64,000 nt of DNA, from contig NC_134675.1 of NCBI RefSeq assembly GCF_030463565.1, positions 14,095,862-14,159,861 of the forward strand. Direction: 5' to 3'. Below, in pieces: positions 59,288 through 64,000 of the stretch (its first letter is position 1; each line of letters starts with the position of its first letter). The notes beneath the pieces are model-generated. The model saw only the letters and a list, made by a program, of their open reading frames with translations. It ran no database searches and was not told the DNA's origin. The DNA is from Pelecanus crispus. Taxonomy: Eukaryota > Chordata > Aves > Pelecaniformes > Pelecanidae. The position numbers were made by a program, and so were the translations under genes.

Positions 59288-62200
59288 TGACTATTTTCAC
59301 CCAAAATCAAATGCCCTTGAGGTACACATTGGACTTCCCCATCCTTTCGCATCACCCACCAAGTGCACCCGGGTCCTTGAGCAAAAGCAATCCCACAAAT
59401 GGGTTTGCCTTTGCCAGAGGGGGGAGTAACCCAGACCATCTTCCCCAGCATATTTTTTTATGTGCACTACAGGGACTTTATCTCCTTCTACAGTAAGTAA
59501 AAGTCTTGATTGGGCAGGGCCAGCTCAATTGGCAGATCCCCTGGTGTTGACTAACCAGGTGGCCTTTGCTAAATGTGTATCCCAATGTTTGAATATCCCA
59601 CCACCCATTGCTCTCAGGGTAGTCTTTAACAGCCCATTGTATCGTTAGATTTTCCCGGAGGCTGGTGCATGATAGGGGATGTGATATACCCACTCAATGC
59701 TGTGTTCTTTGGCCCAGGTGTCTATGAGGTTGTTTCGGAAATGAGTCCCGTTATCTGACTCGATTCTATCTGCGGTGCCATGTCGCCACAGGACTAGCTT
59801 TTCAAGGCCCAGGATGGTGTTCTGGGCAGTGGCATGGGGCACGGGATATGTTTCCAACCATGCAGTGGTTGCTTCCACCATGGTGAGCACATAGCGCTTG
59901 CCTTGGCGGGTCTGTGGGAGCGTGATGTAATCAATCTGCCAGGCCTCCCCATATTTATATTTCAGCCATCACCCTCCATACCCGAGGGGCTTGAACCGCT
60001 TGGCTTGCTTGATTGCAGCGCATGTTTCACATTAATGGATAACCTGTGCAATACTGTCCATAGTTAAGTCCACCCCTCGATCATGAGTATATCTATATGT
60101 TGCATCTCTTCCTTGATGGCCTGAGGTGTCATGGGCCCACCAAGCTATAAATAATTCACCCTTATGTTGCCAGTCCAGATCCACCTGAGCCACTTCAATC
60201 TTAGCAGCCTGATACACCTGCTGGTTGTTTTGATGTTCTTCAGTGGCCTCACTCTTGGGTATGTGAGCATCTACGTGACGAACTTTTACAACCAGGTTCT
60301 CTACCTGGGCAGCAATATCTTGCCACAATGCGGCAGCCCAGATGGGTCTGCCTCTGCACTGCCAGTTGCTCTGCTTCCATTGCTGCAGCCACCCCCACAG
60401 GGCATTTGCCACCATCCATGAGTCAGTACAGAGATAAAGGACTGGCCCCTTTTCTCTTTCAGCAATATCTAAAGCCAGCTGGATGGCTTTCACCTCTGCA
60501 AACTGACTCGACTCCCCTTCTCCTTCAGCAGTTTCTGCGACTTGTCGTATAGGACTCCATACAGCAGCTTTCCACCTCCGATACTTTCCAACAAGATGAC
60601 AGGACCCATCAGTGAAGAGGGCATATTGCTTCTCATTTTCTTGCAGTTTATTATATAGTGGGGCCTCTTCAGCACGTCACCTCCTCCTCTGGTGATATTC
60701 CAAAATCTTTTCCTTCTGGCCAGTCCATGATCATTTCCAAGATTCCTGGGTGACTCGGGTTTCCTGTTTGAGCCCGTTGTGGGATTAGTGCAACCCACTT
60801 ACTCCACAGAGCATCAGTTGCATGATGTGTAGAGGGGACCCTCCCTTTGAACATCCAGCCCAGCACCGGCAGTCGGGGGGCCAGCAGGAGCTGTGCTTCA
60901 GTACCAGTCACTTCTGAGGCAGCTCAAACCCCTTCATATGCTGCCAATATCTCTTTCTCAATTGGAGTATAGCAGGCTTTGGATCCTCTGTATCCCCGAC
61001 TCCAAAACCCTAGGGGTCGACCTCGAGTCTCCCCTGGTGCTTTCTGCCAGAGGCTCCAGGTAGGGCCATTTTCCCCGGCTGCGGTGTAGAGCACATTTTT
61101 TATATCGTGCGCTGCCTGGACTGGCCCAAGGGCTACTGCATGAACTATCTCCCGTTTAATTTGTTCAAAGGCTTGTTGTTGCTCAGGGCCCCATTTGAAA
61201 TTGTTCTTCTTCCAGGTCACTTGATAGAGAGGGCTTATGATCTGGCAGTAATTTGGAATATGCATTCTCCAAAACCCCACAACGCCTAAGAAAGCTTGTG
61301 TTTCCTTTTTGCTAGTTGGTGGGGACATAGCTGTTATTTTGTGGATCACATCCATTGGGATCTGACGACGTCCATCTTGCCATTTTATTCCTAAAAACTG
61401 GATCTCCTGTGCAGGTCCCTTGACCTTACTCTGTTTTATGGCAAAACCACCTTTCAGGAGCATTTGGACTATTTTCTTTCCCTTCTCAAAAACTTCTTCT
61501 GCTGTGTTGCCCCACACGATGATGTCATCAATGTACTGCAGGTGTTCCGGAGATTCACCCTGTTCCAGTGCTGTCTGGATCAGTCCATGGCAAATGGTGG
61601 GGCTGTGCTTCCACCCCTGGGGCAGTCGGTTCCAGGTGTACTGAACAAACCTCCAAGGGAAAGCAAACTGTGGCCTGTACTCTGCTGCCAAAGGGATGGA
61701 GAAAAATGCATTAGCGATGTCAGTTGTGGCATACCACTTAGCTGCCTTTGACTGCAGTTCATATTGAAGTTCTAGCATGTCTGTCACAGCAGCACTCAGT
61801 GGTGGTGTAACTTCGTTCAGGTCGTGATAGTCCACTGTTGGTCTCCACTCCCCATTAGACTTTTGCACTGGCCATATGGGACTGTTAAAGGGTGAGCGAG
61901 TCTTGCTGATCACTCCCTGGCTCTCCAGTCGACGAATCAGGTTATGGATGGGAATCAGGGAGTCTCAGTTGGTGCGATATTGCCGCCGGTGCACTGTTGT
62001 GGTAGAGATGGGCACCTGTTGTTCTTCGACCCTCAGCAACCCTACAATCGAAGGGTCCTCTGAGAGACCGGGCAAGGTGGACAGCTGTTTAATTTCCTCT
62101 GTCTCCAAGGCAGCTATACCAAAAGCCCACCGGTACCCTTTTGGGTCCTTGAAATACCCTCTCCTGAGGTAGTCTATGCCAAGGATGCACAGTGCGTCTG

Positions 62201-62470
62201 GGCCAGTCGCAATGGGGTGCTTCTGCCACTCATTCCCAGCTAGGCTCACTTCAGCCTCCAATACAGTTAGCTGTTGGGATCCCCCTGTCACTCCAGAAAT
62301 ACAGATGGGTTCTGCCCCTCTATAGCTTGATGGCATTAGGGTACACTGTGCACCAGTGTCCACTAGAGCCTTATATACTCCTGTAGGTGTGATGTGCCAG
62401 GCCATCAAATCCACACAGTCCAGTAAACCCGGCTGTCCCTTTCCTCCAGCTGGCTGGAGGCACGGCCCCT
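59288..62470 (-). pseudogene. pol: ERV copy 3 pro-pol remnant
   Basis: Protease (VDTGAQCTLMPS, 61965-62414), RT (60924-61913, including YIDD in QYIDDIIVWG), RNase H and zinc-binding part of integrase (60032-60493) and the integrase core (59645-59890) are recognisable. Breaks include a CGA-to-TGA before the RT (near 61965), a similar TGA near 60924, a 2-bp deletion near 60675, TAA 60032-60034, TGA 59969-59971, and TGA 59525-59527, the last shared with copy 1. Confidence 0.9.
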
Positions 62471-64000
62471 CTAACGCTGGTCACAGTATTCGTTGTTCAC
62501 TTCCTGTAAATGTGAATCAAGAGTCCCTTGATTAAGATCGGAAGTAAAATTAGCCCTCTTACTCTGTCTGGGGAACTGCTCACTGGAAACTGGAGCTGCA
62601 ATTTTCCTGGGAGAACCGCCTTTTCTAATAGTTTTTCTGGCAACTTACGCACCCATGCCTCTAGGGTCGAGGTAGATTTCCCATCCCACTTCCTCATGTC
62701 CTCTCCATGGTCACGCAGGTAAAACCACAGGGTTCCCCGTGGTGTGTATCCTCTATATCCTCTCTCTTGAGCATAAGGACGTTGACTCCTAATGGCTGAG
62801 ATACTGGTCCATACAGGTGGGGAGTAGGAAAGATCCTCTCTGAGTTATTGGAACTCTTGGCATATTTTTTCAGACAGTTTTTCCACAGCCGAGATACAGG
62901 CCCGTAGGGAGGAAGAGATACTTTCTTTGTATTCCCGGAGTCGTCTAGCCACTTCATCCACCGTTGGTGCCTCATCATCTTTGCAGGCCAGTATTGCCAA
63001 CGGGTTGGCATACGATGCTGGTGCACTCTGTACCACCTTCCACCACATGGGTTGTGTGCACCTGACTTCATCTGGATCTTTGGGTAACTGCTCATTGTTC
63101 AGGTCACAGGGATACCTTTCCTTCACAGTTGACAGAAGTCGCCTCCAGCGGCTGAGCGTTTTTGCCCCTTTTCCAATTGCTTTGTCAATGCCCCCTTCCC
63201 TAGAAAGGGATCCCAGCTGCTTGGCTTCCTTACCCTCCAATTCCAGGCTACTGGCCCCATTATCCCAGCATCGGAGCAGCCAGGTGATGATGTGCTCGCC
63301 TGGATGACGACTGAAATCTTTTCGCATATCTCGCAGCTCACTCAGGGATAGGGATCGGGTGGTCACCATCTCATTTATGGGTTCTTCCTCCTCTGGTTCT
63401 CGTGATGGCCCTGGTTCATCTTCATCCCTTACTAAACGAGCTGATTTTCTTCTGTATTTTTTCTTGTGTATAGGGGCAACTGATACTGGCGCAGGTTGAT
63501 TCTCTGGTTTAGCCACAGTGCCTGTCACTCGGGTTGGAGTAGCCGCAGTGCTCGTGGCTGTGGTTGGAGTAGCCACAGTGCCTGTTGTTTTGTCATCCGA
63601 TCCAGAGACCCTCTCTTTCCCTTGAGGGTACTGAATAGCATTGTCCACGGCTCGATAGGCATGGCCCAGCCCCCAGCATGTTGCAATGATTTGTGTCTCT
63701 CTGGAGCTACCAGGGTGACAACATACTCTTTCCAAATACTTTACTAATTCTTCAGGAATCTGCGGTTGTTCAGGGGTGAAGTTACAAAACACTGGAGGTG
63801 CCCACTGCCCTAGGTACTTGCCCATACTATCCCACACACCCTGCCACTCTTTAACTCTCCAGCCTTGGGGCAGATCTCTGGATGATATTCTTAAATTGCT
63901 TACTAACCTTTGTCAAAACCGAAACAATATTCCCAAGAAGTATCAATAGAAGTATCTTAACTGCCCAGGGGTGTTCAAGATACCGAAAAGTTGTTTTAAT
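62471..64000 (-). pseudogene. gag: ERV copy 3 gag, partial
   Basis: The open stretch 62845-63837 contains PPVFCNFTPEQPQIPEELVK, two 30-bp repeat units, the basic KKKYRRKSAR patch and the capsid-like LSELRDMRKDFSRHPGEHII. The N-terminal side at the window edge still shows the HPWAVKILLLILLGNIV hydrophobic block. Gag ends in TAG at 62471-62473, equal in position to the other copies. Stops occur near 62843 and 63838. Confidence 0.88.

Larger units (their letters stand above)
58259..64000 (-). mobile_element. ERVL-like provirus copy 3, antisense in CARNMT1, runs off the window
   Basis: A minus-strand provirus. The 3' LTR is 58259-58810 (552 bp), followed by the 3' leader, pol (about 59288-62470) and gag (62471 to the window edge). 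The 5' LTR would be to the right of 64000. Several stop codons and frameshifts break it, and some are identical to those in copy 2. Target duplication cannot be checked because the far end is missing. Confidence 0.94.

Overview
The window looks like nuclear DNA of a bird. It holds spliced vertebrate exons, many CR1 LINEs that end in the avian ATTCTATG-type tail, and several avian ERVL-like retroviral elements. By eye about 60% of the 64 kb is CR1 or ERV sequence, against roughly a tenth in an average bird genome. The two host genes, SMARCA2 and CARNMT1, are both on human chromosome 9 and on the avian Z. That combination suggests a W-linked (female-specific) region or another poorly recombining part of a sex chromosome. 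This is inference; the sequence alone does not settle Z against W.

Layout. 1-8.3 kb: AT-rich sequence with a solo LTR (1475-2036) and a long minus-strand CR1 (3678-7655) split by a second solo LTR. 8.3-17.7 kb: the last five coding exons of SMARCA2 on the plus strand, which encode the bromodomain, the acidic linker, the basic tail and the stop codon, followed by a 3'UTR that carries CR1 pieces. All five join in frame with good splice sites. 18.5-28.3 kb: two more long minus-strand CR1s separated by AT-rich spacer. 28.34-28.57 kb: one intact SMARCA2 helicase-end exon on the MINUS strand, 12 kb beyond the gene's 3' end and inverted relative to the other exons. 28.8-42.6 kb: a repeat mosaic of CR1s, a pentanucleotide array, a truncated ERVL-like provirus (copy 2, 32859-37567) and several LTRs. 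42654-49522: an almost intact ERVL-like provirus (copy 1) with two 567-bp LTRs, a perfect 5-bp target duplication, gag and pro-pol, and no env. 49.5-53.3 kb: mostly unrecognised sequence with old and young CR1 fragments. 53.6-56.0 kb: GC-rich exon 1 plus exons 2 and 3 of CARNMT1 on the plus strand. Intron 3 contains a solo LTR (56657-57256) and an antisense ERVL-like provirus (copy 3, 58259 to beyond 64000).

No prokaryotic operon, CRISPR array, tRNA or rRNA was seen. The host genes encode a chromatin remodeller ATPase (SMARCA2) and a carnosine N-methyltransferase (CARNMT1), and are not functionally linked. The points most worth following are the inverted SMARCA2 exon, the membrane-protein-like N-terminus of the ERVL-like Gag, the in-frame UAG between gag and pro-pol kept in all three copies, and the set of disabling lesions shared by proviral copies 2 and 3.
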